From contig CASFSS010000008.1 in assembly GCA_949297445.1 (NCBI GenBank), positions 1 through 63,191 on the forward strand: a stretch of DNA of 63,191 nt. The letters are read 5' to 3'. Origin of the DNA: an uncultured bacterium. GTDB lineage: Bacteria > Bacillota_I > Bacilli_A > RFN20 > CAG-826. This document shows, piece by piece, positions 50,430 through 62,445 of this stretch. Numbering within the stretch: position 1 is the first letter of the stretch; every line of letters starts with the position of its first letter. Position numbers and translations under genes: made by a program. The notes beneath the pieces were generated by a model. That model was not told where the DNA came from. It did no database searches and saw only the letters and a program-made list of their open reading frames with translations.

Positions 50430-50733
50430 CTTTTATTTTCCTCTCTAAATTGGTTAATAATTCTAACTCATTTTTAGATTTATTTTGTTTAAAATCCTTA
50501 AAAATTTCCACTAAATGCAAATTATTCTCGCAAATATAGAGTTTTTTTAAAGAATTTTCAATTACATATGAAACGGCGGTTCGCGATATTTTACGATTGG
50601 TAGCAATTTCAGCTAATGAAAGATTATAAACAAAATAATCCTTCATGATAGCTCGCTGATGGTCAGTTAAAAAACGATCATAAAATGATAATAATTCATT
50701 GACATATAAAGTATTCTCAATTGTCGGTTTCAT
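50419..50733 (-). CDS. ylxM: YlxM family helix-turn-helix protein
   Basis: 104 aa from ATG 50733, because AGGTGAT lies 5-11 nt before it. A GTG three codons earlier sits on that site. The segment RAIMKDYFVYNLSLAEIATNRKISRTAVSYVIENSLKKL is a sigma region 4-like helix-turn-helix, as in YlxM/p13. The protein is found almost always next to ffh and is thought to modulate SRP function. Its exact role is unsettled. It overlaps ftsY and ffh at its ends. Confidence 0.9.
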   Translation of the reverse strand: MKPTIENTLYVNELLSFYDRFLTDHQRAIMKDYFVYNLSLAEIATNRKISRTAVSYVIENSLKKLYICENNLHLVEIFKDFKQNKSKNELELLTNLERKIKDGI

Positions 50734-51709
50734 ATTTATCACCTAAACATAATCCATACAAATATTTGTCTAAATCAAATTCTTCAAGATCGCTCATGCC
50801 TTCGCCTAGTCCAATAAAGCGAACCGGTAAATGCAACTCATCACGAATTTCTAAAATAATGCCGCCTTTCGATGTTCCATCCATTTTAGTAATAACAATT
50901 CCTGTCAATGGGGTGGCATCTAAAAACTGTCGAGCCTGACTAACACCATTTTGGCCTGTTGTCGCATCGATAACTAAAAAAGACTCATGGGGTGCACCGA
51001 CAATTTCTTTATTAAGAACACGAGCAATTTTGCTCAATTCACTCATTAAATTTTGTTTAGTTTGCAGACGGCCTGCCGTATCGACTATTAATAAATCGAT
51101 ATTTTGTTTTTTAGCCGCTTGTGCTCCCTCAAACGCAACGCTAGCAGGATCGGCATTAGTTTGGCCGACAACGATTGGACAATTAAGGCGATCAGCCCAT
51201 ATTTTGAGTTGTTCAACTGCCCCAGCGCGAAAAGTATCTCCCGCCACCAACATTACTTTTTTTCCTTTGTTAATATAACGATAGGCTAATTTAGCAATCG
51301 TAGTCGTCTTACCAACACCATTTACGCCACTAATCATCAAAACAGTCGGCCCAGAGTCAACAAATTCAATTTCATTATGAATATCATCACCACTCGTCGC
51401 GTAATTCATGAACATCTTGTCGACTAATAGTTCATTAATCAATGTCGGATCTTTTATTTTATTCGCCTTCGATTCTTCTAAAACTTCATCGATAATTTTT
51501 AAGGTGAGATTAACGCCAACATCAGCTTCGATCAAAATTTCTTCTAGTGACTCGAAATATTCTAAATTAACTTCTTTGTATGATTTAGCTAAGGAGGCCA
51601 ACTTATTAGCAAAATTATGGCGAGATTTCTCTAATCCTTTATTATATTTTTCATCAGTTGGATTATTCTTTTTGGAAAATTTTTCTTTTAAAAAAGCAAT
51701 TAGACCCAT
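50717..51709 (-). CDS. ftsY: SRP receptor FtsY
   Basis: 330 aa. The N domain is about 30-110. The GTPase motifs are GVNGVGKTTTIAKLAYRY, DTAGRLQTKQNLM and TKMDGTSKGG. There is a short charged N terminus and no long acidic A domain. It receives SRP-ribosome complexes at the membrane. It starts immediately after the rnc stop (51710), and ylxM overlaps its 3' end. Confidence 0.97.
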   Translation of the reverse strand: MGLIAFLKEKFSKKNNPTDEKYNKGLEKSRHNFANKLASLAKSYKEVNLEYFESLEEILIEADVGVNLTLKIIDEVLEESKANKIKDPTLINELLVDKMFMNYATSGDDIHNEIEFVDSGPTVLMISGVNGVGKTTTIAKLAYRYINKGKKVMLVAGDTFRAGAVEQLKIWADRLNCPIVVGQTNADPASVAFEGAQAAKKQNIDLLIVDTAGRLQTKQNLMSELSKIARVLNKEIVGAPHESFLVIDATTGQNGVSQARQFLDATPLTGIVITKMDGTSKGGIILEIRDELHLPVRFIGLGEGMSDLEEFDLDKYLYGLCLGDKYETDN

Positions 51710-52399
51710 TTATTTTATGCTCGCTTTCTTTGCCAAGGCATCCTTTGCGGCATTAATTTCGGCTTCCTTTTTCGTTGAGCCTTCCCCATAGCCTAAAACG
51801 ATATCTTCAAATTTTACGCATACGCGAAAATGACGATTATGAGGCGGCCCACTTTCTTTTAATAACTGATAAGTAACAGATTCTCGATACTCTGCCTGCA
51901 TCTCTTCTTGTAAACGCGATTTATAATCTTTGGAATCGTTGACGTCATAAGCCTTAATTAAATCTATAAAAGTCTTTTCAATAAACGCGCCTGCATCTTT
52001 AATGCCTCTATCTAAATATAGCGCGGCGATAAATGCCTCGAAGACATCTTCTAAAATTGAATCGGACTTACTTAAATCATTTGAAAAGCTGTTGCCAACT
52101 CTTATATATTCGTGAAAATTATACTTGCGGGCTAAATTGGCTAATGACTTAGTAGAGACCAAAGAGCTTTTAAGCTTTGTAAGATTTCCTTGCGATAATT
52201 CTAGACGGTGCTTAAAAGCTAAACTAGCCACGACGAAACCCAAAATAGAATCGCCTAAAAATTCTAATCTTTCATAGTCATGATGGCGCGTATGTGCATC
52301 AGCGTTATACGAAGAATGAGTAAAGGCAGTCTCATAAATGCGCATCGTATGGGGCTTAATCCCCAATTGGTTTAATAATTCATGTAAATCTTTATGCAC
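51710..52399 (-). CDS. rnc: Ribonuclease III
   Basis: 229 aa from GTG 52399 (AGGAG upstream). The signature YERLEFLGDSILGFVVA and the second catalytic helix EDVFEAFIAALYLDRG are present, with a C-terminal double-strand RNA binding domain (YQLLKESGPPHNRHFRVCVKF, GYGEGSTKKEAEINAAKDAL). It processes rRNA precursors and degrades duplex RNA. It overlaps plsX by 8 nt. The acpP and fab genes often found between plsX and rnc are missing here. Confidence 0.97.
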   Translation of the reverse strand: MHKDLHELLNQLGIKPHTMRIYETAFTHSSYNADAHTRHHDYERLEFLGDSILGFVVASLAFKHRLELSQGNLTKLKSSLVSTKSLANLARKYNFHEYIRVGNSFSNDLSKSDSILEDVFEAFIAALYLDRGIKDAGAFIEKTFIDLIKAYDVNDSKDYKSRLQEEMQAEYRESVTYQLLKESGPPHNRHFRVCVKFEDIVLGYGEGSTKKEAEINAAKDALAKKASIK

Positions 52400-53363
52400 C
52401 GAGGAAACGCTCCTTAATTTGCTGCACGACTCGCTTATCCATCAAATTATAAGCAACATTCATGGCAGCTTTAAAAGATTGACGGTCAGAATTGCCGTGT
52501 GCTTTGACCACCACCGAGTTGACACCTACGAGCAATGCGCCGCCTACTTTTTTATAGTCCATTTTACTCTTTAATTCATCGAAACCTTTTTTTGCAAAAA
52601 GATAACCTATTTTTGAAAATATGCTTCTTTTGAATGCATCTTTCATTAAACCGGACATCATTTTTGCCATTCCTTCTGAACCTTTTAAATATACATTGCC
52701 GGTAAAGCCGTCAAAGACAACAACATCAGCTTCGCCTTTTAAAATGTCGCGAGCCTCCATATTTCCAAAGAAAAATGGTTCCTTTTCAAGCAACGAATAT
52801 GCTTCTTTCACCAAAGGTGATCCTTTGCCTTTTTCGCTGCCATTACTAACTAAATAAACATGAGGATTTTCCTTATGAAAAACTATCTGTGAATAAAGAA
52901 GACCCATTTTGGCAAATTGGGCAAGTTCTTCTTTAGTATTTTCATTATTGGCGCCAACATCGAGCAAAACAACATTTTGATTATCGATAATTGTTGGAAA
53001 GGATGTTATTAGCGCTGGTCTAATAACGCCGGGTATCTTTTTAATCTTCAAAGTTGCTAAAGACAAATATGCACCGGTAGAGCCACTAGAAATAATACCG
53101 TCGGCATTCTCTTTTAAAAGCGTTTCGACCGCCACATACATCGAAGATTCTTTGTCGCGCATAGCTTCTAAAACACCAGCTTCCATTGGCAAAATAGATT
53201 TTGCATAAACTGGATGCGCTATATCTTGAATCGCATCGACGTCTTCTTTCATCCCGACAGCAAAGATTTCGACATCGGGATGTTCGCCTTTGAACAATTT
53301 TATCGCTTCAATAATTTCAGTTGCGCCATTATCGCCACCTAATGTATCAACAACGAGTTTCAT
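52392..53363 (-). CDS. plsX: Phosphate acyltransferase PlsX
   Basis: 323 aa, standard length. LVVDTLGGDNGATEIIEAI, ADGIISSGSTGAYLSLATL, LLDVGANNENTKEELAQFA and VVFDGFTGNVYLKGSEG are PlsX signatures. It converts acyl-ACP to acyl phosphate, the first step of phosphatidate synthesis with PlsY, feeding CdsA elsewhere in the window. ATG 53363 has GGAGG 9 nt upstream, preceded by a small hairpin (AAAGAAT/ATTCTTT). It begins the plsX-rnc-ftsY-ylxM-ffh unit. Confidence 0.96.
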   Translation of the reverse strand: MKLVVDTLGGDNGATEIIEAIKLFKGEHPDVEIFAVGMKEDVDAIQDIAHPVYAKSILPMEAGVLEAMRDKESSMYVAVETLLKENADGIISSGSTGAYLSLATLKIKKIPGVIRPALITSFPTIIDNQNVVLLDVGANNENTKEELAQFAKMGLLYSQIVFHKENPHVYLVSNGSEKGKGSPLVKEAYSLLEKEPFFFGNMEARDILKGEADVVVFDGFTGNVYLKGSEGMAKMMSGLMKDAFKRSIFSKIGYLFAKKGFDELKSKMDYKKVGGALLVGVNSVVVKAHGNSDRQSFKAAMNVAYNLMDKRVVQQIKERFLGA

Positions 53364-53439
53364 AATAATTATTCCTCCAAAGAATAAAATTCTTTTGCTT
53401 TTTAATTATATTAGATAATCCAAACTATTGCATCATCTA

Positions 53440-55437
53440 TCAAACATCGAGAAAAACATCTTCGTCAATTGATTTTTTCGCCTGCTCAATGATTTTGAGA
53501 AAATCAGTGTAATTTCGATTTTTTAAAATGTACTTGGCGTCCTCACGTGAAATTACAAACATCTTATAATCATTGATTATATTGACATAAGCAAAATCAA
53601 CAAGGCCAGATTGTCTCTTACCGATAAGTTCACCCGGTCCGCGCCGCTTTAAATCTTCTTCAGCGATTTTAAATCCATCATTTGTTTGGACCAAAACATT
53701 TAATTTGTTCGTTTCATCTTCGTCTAATTCATCCGCCACCATGACAAAATATGCTTTTTGGCCATTGCGGCCAATTCGACCTCTTAATTGATGAAGCGAA
53801 GCTAGACCAAAAAAAGATGGCTCATAAACGAGCATTAAATTGGCTTCTTTAATATCAATGCCAACTTCAACTACACTAGTAGAAACAAGGATTGGTTTCT
53901 CACCATTTTTAAAATCGGTTAAAGCAAAATTTTTATCATCTTCGTCTAATTTGCCATGAAGCAAAGCTACTTTTAAAGGATATTTTTTTGCGTATATATC
54001 AAAAAGTTTGCTCACAGATAATTCATCGTCAATCCCCTCGATACGAGGAGCAATGACGTACACTCGACCATTATTGGCCAAGGCATTTTTAATCATGCTA
54101 TCAATTTTCTTCGTATCGTTTGCAACAATTAATGTTTCAACATCCTTTTTAGCGAAAGGAAACGATAGCAAGGTGGAAACATCTAAATCACCATAAATGG
54201 TCAGCGCTAAAGAACGAGGTATCGGAGTGGCTGAAAGCATTAATAAATCAGAACTCTCACCCTTATTGGCCAATAAATGACGTTGATTGACACCAAATTT
54301 ATGTTGTTCGTCGATAATGACCAAGCCAAGCGAGTTATAATCGATATCTTTAGAAAACAAAACATGGGTTCCAATAATAATATCAATCTCACCATTATAA
54401 AGAGCTTTCCGCACAGCCGAGCGCTCTTTAAGAGTAGAACTGCCCAACAATAAAGCAACCTTAATATTTTTGTCTTGCAGCAATTTAGCAATATAGGCAT
54501 AGTGTTGTTTGGCCAAGGCCTCTGTCGGGGCCATAATTGCTCCTTGATTGCCGCGCAAATAATTTGCATACAAAGCGATTAAAGAAACGAGCGTTTTTCC
54601 TGAGCCGACATCGCCTTGTAAAAGTCGATACATTGATGTTTCTAAATTCATATCGTCAATTATTTCGCCGACGGCATTTTTTTGATCATCTGTTAAAATA
54701 TACGGCAAATCGCCAATAAATTTTTCAATTTTGCTTTTATCAATCAATACATTATCGTGCTTAAAAATGGCTTTTGTCTCTTCCCTAATCAAGAGACTTT
54801 TTAGGGAAAATAAAAGGCATTCTTCATATTTTAAGTGACGATGACTTTCTTTGATACTACTATACGAAGTGGGAAAATGAGCGTTCTTTATCGCATCATA
54901 TTTATCGATGAGACGATACTTATCAATATAAAAATTAGGGACAATGTTGGGGATATCTTCATTAGTTAAATTGGCGATGGCCTTTTCCTCTATTTTCAAG
55001 AATTCATGTTGCTCGATAAGACGAGGTAAAGTATAAATAGGTTTAATTTCTTTGTCGGGAGATATTTGTCCTTTAACGATTGTAATTAAGTTCAAAATAT
55101 TCCTAGTTTTATCTAAATTACCGACGACAGTATAATTTTCATTCGGGACTAGATTCTTGGCTAAATAGGGTCGATTCCACGCGTTTACATAATAAAAATT
55201 GCCACGCGAACTTAAAATAATAAATTTAGTAATCGAGATCTTTTTAAATCTTAATAAAGTCGCACTACCAATCAATCGTCCATAAATCACTAGTCGCTCA
55301 TTATCGGCAATTTTCGATTCATCGCTCAACGCAAAATTTTCATAACGTTTCGGCAAATATAACGCAACATCGTAATAGGAAAATAAGCCCATCCGATAAA
55401 GTGCTAAATTAATCCGGCTAGATTTAGAAAATTTCAT
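53440..55437 (-). CDS. recG: ATP-dependent DNA helicase RecG
   Basis: 665 aa. The N-terminal wedge/OB domain comes first. Helicase motifs follow: LLQGDVGSGKTLVSLIALYA (I), GAIMAPTEALAKQHY (Ia), VIIDEQHKFGVNQR (II), MLSATPIPRSLALTIYGD (III), then LVSTSVVEVGIDIKEANLML (V), LHQLRGRIGRNGQKAYF (VI) and the RecG tail RRGPGELIGKRQSG. It remodels stalled replication forks and branched DNA. It follows yloV by 5 nt. Confidence 0.97.
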   Translation of the reverse strand: MKFSKSSRINLALYRMGLFSYYDVALYLPKRYENFALSDESKIADNERLVIYGRLIGSATLLRFKKISITKFIILSSRGNFYYVNAWNRPYLAKNLVPNENYTVVGNLDKTRNILNLITIVKGQISPDKEIKPIYTLPRLIEQHEFLKIEEKAIANLTNEDIPNIVPNFYIDKYRLIDKYDAIKNAHFPTSYSSIKESHRHLKYEECLLFSLKSLLIREETKAIFKHDNVLIDKSKIEKFIGDLPYILTDDQKNAVGEIIDDMNLETSMYRLLQGDVGSGKTLVSLIALYANYLRGNQGAIMAPTEALAKQHYAYIAKLLQDKNIKVALLLGSSTLKERSAVRKALYNGEIDIIIGTHVLFSKDIDYNSLGLVIIDEQHKFGVNQRHLLANKGESSDLLMLSATPIPRSLALTIYGDLDVSTLLSFPFAKKDVETLIVANDTKKIDSMIKNALANNGRVYVIAPRIEGIDDELSVSKLFDIYAKKYPLKVALLHGKLDEDDKNFALTDFKNGEKPILVSTSVVEVGIDIKEANLMLVYEPSFFGLASLHQLRGRIGRNGQKAYFVMVADELDEDETNKLNVLVQTNDGFKIAEEDLKRRGPGELIGKRQSGLVDFAYVNIINDYKMFVISREDAKYILKNRNYTDFLKIIEQAKKSIDEDVFLDV

Positions 55438-55442
55438 TAAAT

Positions 55443-57116
55443 TTATTCTACGCCAATAAGGAAGGAATAAACTGGTTGATTACCATGACGAATCTCGAAT
55501 TCAGCATCAGGGTATTGACTCGATAATTTTTCATTAATTTCATCGACATACTTCTCGTCAATATCTTCACCTAAAAAGATAGTAACAACGATTGATTCTT
55601 CGTCAACCATTCGGCCAATCAATTCATAGAAGCAATCAAATTTATCTTCTTTACAAACAACAATGTGCTTATTCAATATTCCCATAAAGTGGTTTTTGGT
55701 AACATGGACACCATCAATATCAGTGTCCTTTATGGCATAGGTAATCGAACCGCTTTTAACGGAATTAAAAGCATTTTTCATCTCGGTAAAATTTTCTTCT
55801 GCATCGGCATCGGGATTAAAAACACTAGCGGCGACGACACCTTCTGGAATTGTCTTGGTTGGCACAACATAAACATTAATATTTTCATCGGACAATAAGT
55901 CGGCCGCTTGTGAAGCAGCCATGATGATATTTGCGTTATTAGGGAAAACAAAAACGTTTTTAGCGTGGGAATCTTTAATCGCTTCAGCGATATCTTCGAT
56001 GGAAGGGTTCATTGTCTGACCGCCTTTTACAATGTTGCTTACGCCTAATTCTTTAAAGGTTTCATCAATGCCTTCGCCAGCGCTAATTGCCACCATTGCA
56101 AAATCTTTTAGCGGCAAGGAATTCTTCCTATTTTCTTCCTCTTCTTTTTCCTTGTCTTTATTCTTTTTCTCTTCGAGAATATGCGTATGTTGCTCAGTCA
56201 TATTTTCAATTTTCAAAGTGACAAATTCGCCAAAATTCTGCGCGTATTGTAAAATGCCACCTGGATTTAATGTATGTATATGGACTTTTACAATATCGTC
56301 GATGCAAGCCACCACTAAAGAATTACCGTGCGATTCAAGAACAGAAACAAATCTTTTTTCTACGAATGGTTTTTTCACGCTATCAGGACCTAACCGCATG
56401 ATAAATTCGGTACAATAGCCATATTCTTCTTCGCCTTCGACGTTTAATGTCGCTGGTCCACCTTTTTCTTCAACGGATGTGGCCGTAGATTTTTCCACCA
56501 CATCGCCCAAAATGGCACTATACATGCCTTCTAAAATTTTGATTAAACCGGCACCACCACTATCAACGACACCAACTTCTTTTAAAACGGGTAGGAGCTC
56601 CGGCGTTCTTTTTAACGAGGCGCGCGCTTCTTTTAATAAATAATCAAAAGCTTTTTCAATTGATAAATCGGTCGTTTTAATCTTTTCGGTCAAGGCTGTC
56701 GAGGATTCACGAATGACAGTTAAAATAGTTCCTTCGACCGGACGCATAACCGCTTTATACGCGACTTTTGTGCCATTAGAAAAGGCTTCGGCTAAATCTT
56801 TAGTTTTAATAATGTTTTTGCCTTCTAATGATTGGGCAAAACCTCTAAAAATTTGACTGGTAATAACGCCGCTATTACCTCTAGCACCCATCAACAAACC
56901 TTTTGAAAAGGCAAAGGCGATATCATAAACATTTTCATCGTTCCGGTTTTGAACTTCCTTGGCACCACTAGACATGGTCAAGTTCATATTCATACCCGTA
57001 TCACCATCGGGGACCGGGAAAACATTTAAGGCATCAATTTCTGGATACGAATTATAAAGATTATTCGCGCCAGAAATTATCATCTGTTTTAATAATTGTC
57101 CATCTATATTACGCAT
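55443..57116 (-). CDS. fakA: Fatty acid kinase catalytic subunit FakA / YloV (DAK family)
   Basis: 557 aa. The N-terminal DhaL-type kinase domain has DALNVFPVPDGDTGMNMNLTM (Mg-ATP aspartates), SKGLLMGARGNSGVITSQIFRGF and VVDSGGAGLI. A middle and C-terminal region related to DegV-like folds follows (GEGIDETFKELGVSNIVKGG, VFVFPNNANIIMAA). FakA with a FakB lipid carrier phosphorylates fatty acids, supplying acyl phosphate to the PlsX route in the neighbouring operon. It starts directly after the yloU stop. No fakB gene is in the window. Confidence 0.93.
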   Translation of the reverse strand: MRNIDGQLLKQMIISGANNLYNSYPEIDALNVFPVPDGDTGMNMNLTMSSGAKEVQNRNDENVYDIAFAFSKGLLMGARGNSGVITSQIFRGFAQSLEGKNIIKTKDLAEAFSNGTKVAYKAVMRPVEGTILTVIRESSTALTEKIKTTDLSIEKAFDYLLKEARASLKRTPELLPVLKEVGVVDSGGAGLIKILEGMYSAILGDVVEKSTATSVEEKGGPATLNVEGEEEYGYCTEFIMRLGPDSVKKPFVEKRFVSVLESHGNSLVVACIDDIVKVHIHTLNPGGILQYAQNFGEFVTLKIENMTEQHTHILEEKKNKDKEKEEEENRKNSLPLKDFAMVAISAGEGIDETFKELGVSNIVKGGQTMNPSIEDIAEAIKDSHAKNVFVFPNNANIIMAASQAADLLSDENINVYVVPTKTIPEGVVAASVFNPDADAEENFTEMKNAFNSVKSGSITYAIKDTDIDGVHVTKNHFMGILNKHIVVCKEDKFDCFYELIGRMVDEESIVVTIFLGEDIDEKYVDEINEKLSSQYPDAEFEIRHGNQPVYSFLIGVE

Positions 57117-57479
57117 TTAGTCATCCACTCTTTCTAACGATTGGGCATATACGTTAATTTTCTTAAATTTCACGGCAAATGTTTTTTCTAAAACATAACG
57201 TACTTTCTTTTGAACTTCTGAAAGCACTTCTGTGATCTTTATGCCATAAGCGATTACAAGATAAATATCAATCGCGTAACCACTTCTTTCTTTGGTAACG
57301 ACAACTCCTTTGGCAAGATTGTCCATTTTTAAAAGAACTATGATGTTGTCGCGTAAAGCATTTTTACTAGCCAATCCAACGACACCATAGCATTCTAAAG
57401 CAGCGTCAGCGACGACTTTTGTAATTGCTTCAGCAGAGATGTTAATTTGACCGTATTGAGTTGCTTTTGTTACTGGCAT
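57117..57479 (-). CDS. Asp23/Gls24 family protein YloU
   Basis: 120 aa from ATG 57479. The Asp23 pattern GQINISAEAITKVVADAALECYGVVGLA starts the domain, and DIYLVIAYGIKITEVLSEVQKKVRYVLE forms the second half. YloU-type proteins accompany fakA, and their function is not clear (envelope stress and alkaline shock are associated in relatives). A GGAGG lies 27 nt before the ATG, separated from it by a small hairpin, and the predicted transcript starts at that GGAGG. Confidence 0.9.
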   Translation of the reverse strand: MPVTKATQYGQINISAEAITKVVADAALECYGVVGLASKNALRDNIIVLLKMDNLAKGVVVTKERSGYAIDIYLVIAYGIKITEVLSEVQKKVRYVLEKTFAVKFKKINVYAQSLERVDD

Positions 57480-57487
57480 AATTTTCC

Positions 57488-57503
57488 ACGAGACGATTCT
57501 CGT
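57488..57503 (-). other. Hairpin between GGAGG and the yloU start codon
   Basis: ACGAG and CTCGT (57488-57492, 57499-57503) form a 5-bp stem directly between GGAGG (57506-57510) and the ATG (57477-57479). Confidence 0.45.
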
Positions 57504-57514
57504 TACCTCCGTGT

Positions 57515-57543
57515 AATATATCATAATTGCTATTCAAAATCAA
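57515..57543 (-). promoter_or_regulatory. yloU-fakA-recG promoter
   Basis: Minus strand: TTGATT (57538-57543), 17-nt spacer, TATATT (57515-57520). Transcription would begin around 57508. Confidence 0.6.
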
Positions 57544-57617
57544 AGATTATGAATACACTATGCAATTTATATTATAAAATGATTAAAAAAGAAAATCACT
57601 TATAGATATTTAGGAAA

Positions 57618-58790
57618 CTATAAAATGATATCAAAAAATGTCTTGATGACATTGACATGATCACCATAGCAACAAATTAAATGGTTGCCAACCGCTTTAC
57701 GATAAATTATTTTTTCTATCTCTGGCGATTTAATTTCAATTTGCGTGCGACAATAGCATTCTTTGTCTAAATTAGCGATTATTTGGCCTTTAGTGAGCAA
57801 ATAGTCATCAAGATGGTTGTTTAAACGTAAGATAGTAATCTCCTCCATCTTTAAATTACCCTTAATTGCCAATGAAAGATTGCTTTCAAAATGAGTTTTA
57901 AAATTGTAGGATAAGCACATGCTGAGGGGGATGGTACAATGTGCCAAAACCAGCGTATCACCTTGAAGATAAGAAGGATTAGCTTGAAAGGTCGATAAAT
58001 CTAAAAGAACTTTGACAAAATACATTGATAAAAGAGCCGGGACATCACCTTCACAGGTAGCGACAATTCCTGCGTCGTTTAGTAACGCTAACGCCAAACA
58101 AGCTGTCGCGCGATAAGAGAAAAGTAAATCAAAACAGCGAATAGTTAAACCGTTTAAATTATAACGTTTAACCAATTTCAACAATGCCGAATAAATTTTA
58201 AGAGCTTTTTCCAATTCGTTTAAATCAGCAACTTGTTTGGCAAATCTTTGATAGAGGGTAATGTAATAAGTTGCCATATCTATTTCCGCTACTAATTCAT
58301 CATAATTAATTGAAATTAAATCAATACCAAATTTATCATGAACCAAACAAGGCGAGACTTCGCTAGCAATTAGCCAATCGCTCGGTTTACCAACGACACC
58401 TAAACGCTTATTTTTTAAATTGGATTTTGCTTGGTAGGCAAAGGAATATTCCTTAATTCTAATAAGGGCAGTTTCAAAATCAGAAGGAAGAATTTCATAA
58501 CGCAATTGCTTGCTTTTTAAAAAGGCGATTATTTCTAAACTAGCCGCTAAAGAATTATCGTTTTGATCAAAGAAAAAAACGTAAGGCTGGGGATACTTTT
58601 GATAACAATCTACAAACGGCTTTTCAGCACCACCAGAGACCACTAAAAAGAGTGTAAAAAAGGCATTATTGCCATCCAAACACGGCAAAACGCCATTATT
58701 TTTCAATTTATTTATCGTACGCTTAAGTTTAAAAGTCAGCGCGTCATTACTAATTTGTGAGCAAAGAGAAACTAAATTAATTTTAAGCAT
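57618..58790 (-). CDS. L-fucose/L-arabinose isomerase-like protein
   Basis: 391 aa from ATG 58790. A longer frame exists but lies inside the upstream lipoprotein gene. The second half resembles COG2407 sugar isomerases: ATCEGDVPALLSMYFVKVLL, LVLAHCTIPLSM and a C-terminal HLICCYGDHV, with Glu, Asp and His that could bind a metal. The first half (PYVFFFDQNDNSLAASLEI) fits the alpha/beta N-terminal domain. Family members isomerise aldoses and ketoses, but sequence similarity is loose and the sugar is unknown. It overlaps the lipoprotein gene by 8 nt and is translated with it. Confidence 0.65.
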   Translation of the reverse strand: MLKINLVSLCSQISNDALTFKLKRTINKLKNNGVLPCLDGNNAFFTLFLVVSGGAEKPFVDCYQKYPQPYVFFFDQNDNSLAASLEIIAFLKSKQLRYEILPSDFETALIRIKEYSFAYQAKSNLKNKRLGVVGKPSDWLIASEVSPCLVHDKFGIDLISINYDELVAEIDMATYYITLYQRFAKQVADLNELEKALKIYSALLKLVKRYNLNGLTIRCFDLLFSYRATACLALALLNDAGIVATCEGDVPALLSMYFVKVLLDLSTFQANPSYLQGDTLVLAHCTIPLSMCLSYNFKTHFESNLSLAIKGNLKMEEITILRLNNHLDDYLLTKGQIIANLDKECYCRTQIEIKSPEIEKIIYRKAVGNHLICCYGDHVNVIKTFFDIIL

Positions 58791-59289
58791 TGTCGTAAGC
58801 TTCTTGTGTGGCGTCATAGCGAAGTTCAAGCGTATAAGAAACGCTAGAAGAAGCATCGTTATATTTGATGACGCCAACCATTTCAACGGTTATCGTTTCT
58901 TGACTAGTCGCCGGATATTTAACTATTTGAACTGTCGCATGTGGACTATCGGAACTAGTGGGATAAATAACATTGAAACATGATTCATCGGAAAAAGACC
59001 AATCGATTGTTGGCACAATACTTTCACTATAATCAAACCAAATGGAAAGCACCAAAGTTGTCGCACTAATATAAGAGCGATCCGGATAATCTTTTTGATT
59101 AAAAGAAGAAGGTTTATAAATAACATTAGGACGATCGACCAAAAGTGGTTCACGGCCACTCGTTCCATATTGTCGCAAAGCGATGGCACCAACATTAGAA
59201 ACATAATCGGTAACTTCTTTATACGATCCTTCGCAACTTGTCAATAATAATAGGGGCAATAAAGCAATGATTGCTAATTTATTTTTCAT
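58783..59289 (-). CDS. Small lipoprotein of unknown function
   Basis: 168 aa. A lipoprotein signal (MKNKLAIIALLPLLLLTSC, lipobox Cys at 19) is followed by a beta-rich domain: LVLSIWFDYSESIVPTIDWS, then TVQIVKYPATSQETITVEMVG and VSYTLELRYDATQEA. This pattern resembles bacterial immunoglobulin-like (Big) folds. I do not recognise a named family. It directly follows the rRNA operon (44 bp) with its own leaderless-type promoter and is coupled to the isomerase-like gene. Confidence 0.75.
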   Translation of the reverse strand: MKNKLAIIALLPLLLLTSCEGSYKEVTDYVSNVGAIALRQYGTSGREPLLVDRPNVIYKPSSFNQKDYPDRSYISATTLVLSIWFDYSESIVPTIDWSFSDESCFNVIYPTSSDSPHATVQIVKYPATSQETITVEMVGVIKYNDASSSVSYTLELRYDATQEAYDNA

Positions 59290-59296
59290 ATAGTTA

Positions 59297-59305
59297 ATTA
59301 TAACA
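59297..59305 (-). promoter_or_regulatory. Extended -10 promoter of the lipoprotein gene, leaderless type
   Basis: Minus strand: TGT-TATAAT (TATAAT at 59297-59302), then 7 nt, then the ATG at 59289. No -35 hexamer and no Shine-Dalgarno site are seen. Confidence 0.55.
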
Positions 59306-59333
59306 ACATAAATACTTTTTATAAATAAAAAAA

Positions 59334-59445
59334 GCCCGGCGGCTCGCTATTCTCCCTACCAAGGTAGATACCTTCGCCACTACGGTGCTTAACTTCTGTG
59401 TTCGGGATGGGAACAGGTGTGACCACCGCGCCATCGCCACCAGGC
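59334..59445 (-). rRNA. rrf: 5S ribosomal RNA
   Basis: About 112 nt. The ends pair (GCCTGG with CCGGGC), and the conserved CCGAACACAGAAGTTAAGC and GGTAGGGAG segments are present. Seven T follow its 3' end directly, so the closing helix plus T-run may serve as the operon terminator. No separate hairpin is seen. Confidence 0.95.
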
Positions 59446-59547
59446 CTTTTTTTCAAAGAACTATGCTAGTTCCCTGAAAACCAGATATTAATTACATGTT
59501 CTTAAGTTTATTATTAACATTCACTAAAAATTACATAAAATCTTATG

Positions 59548-62445
<2,898 letters not shown>

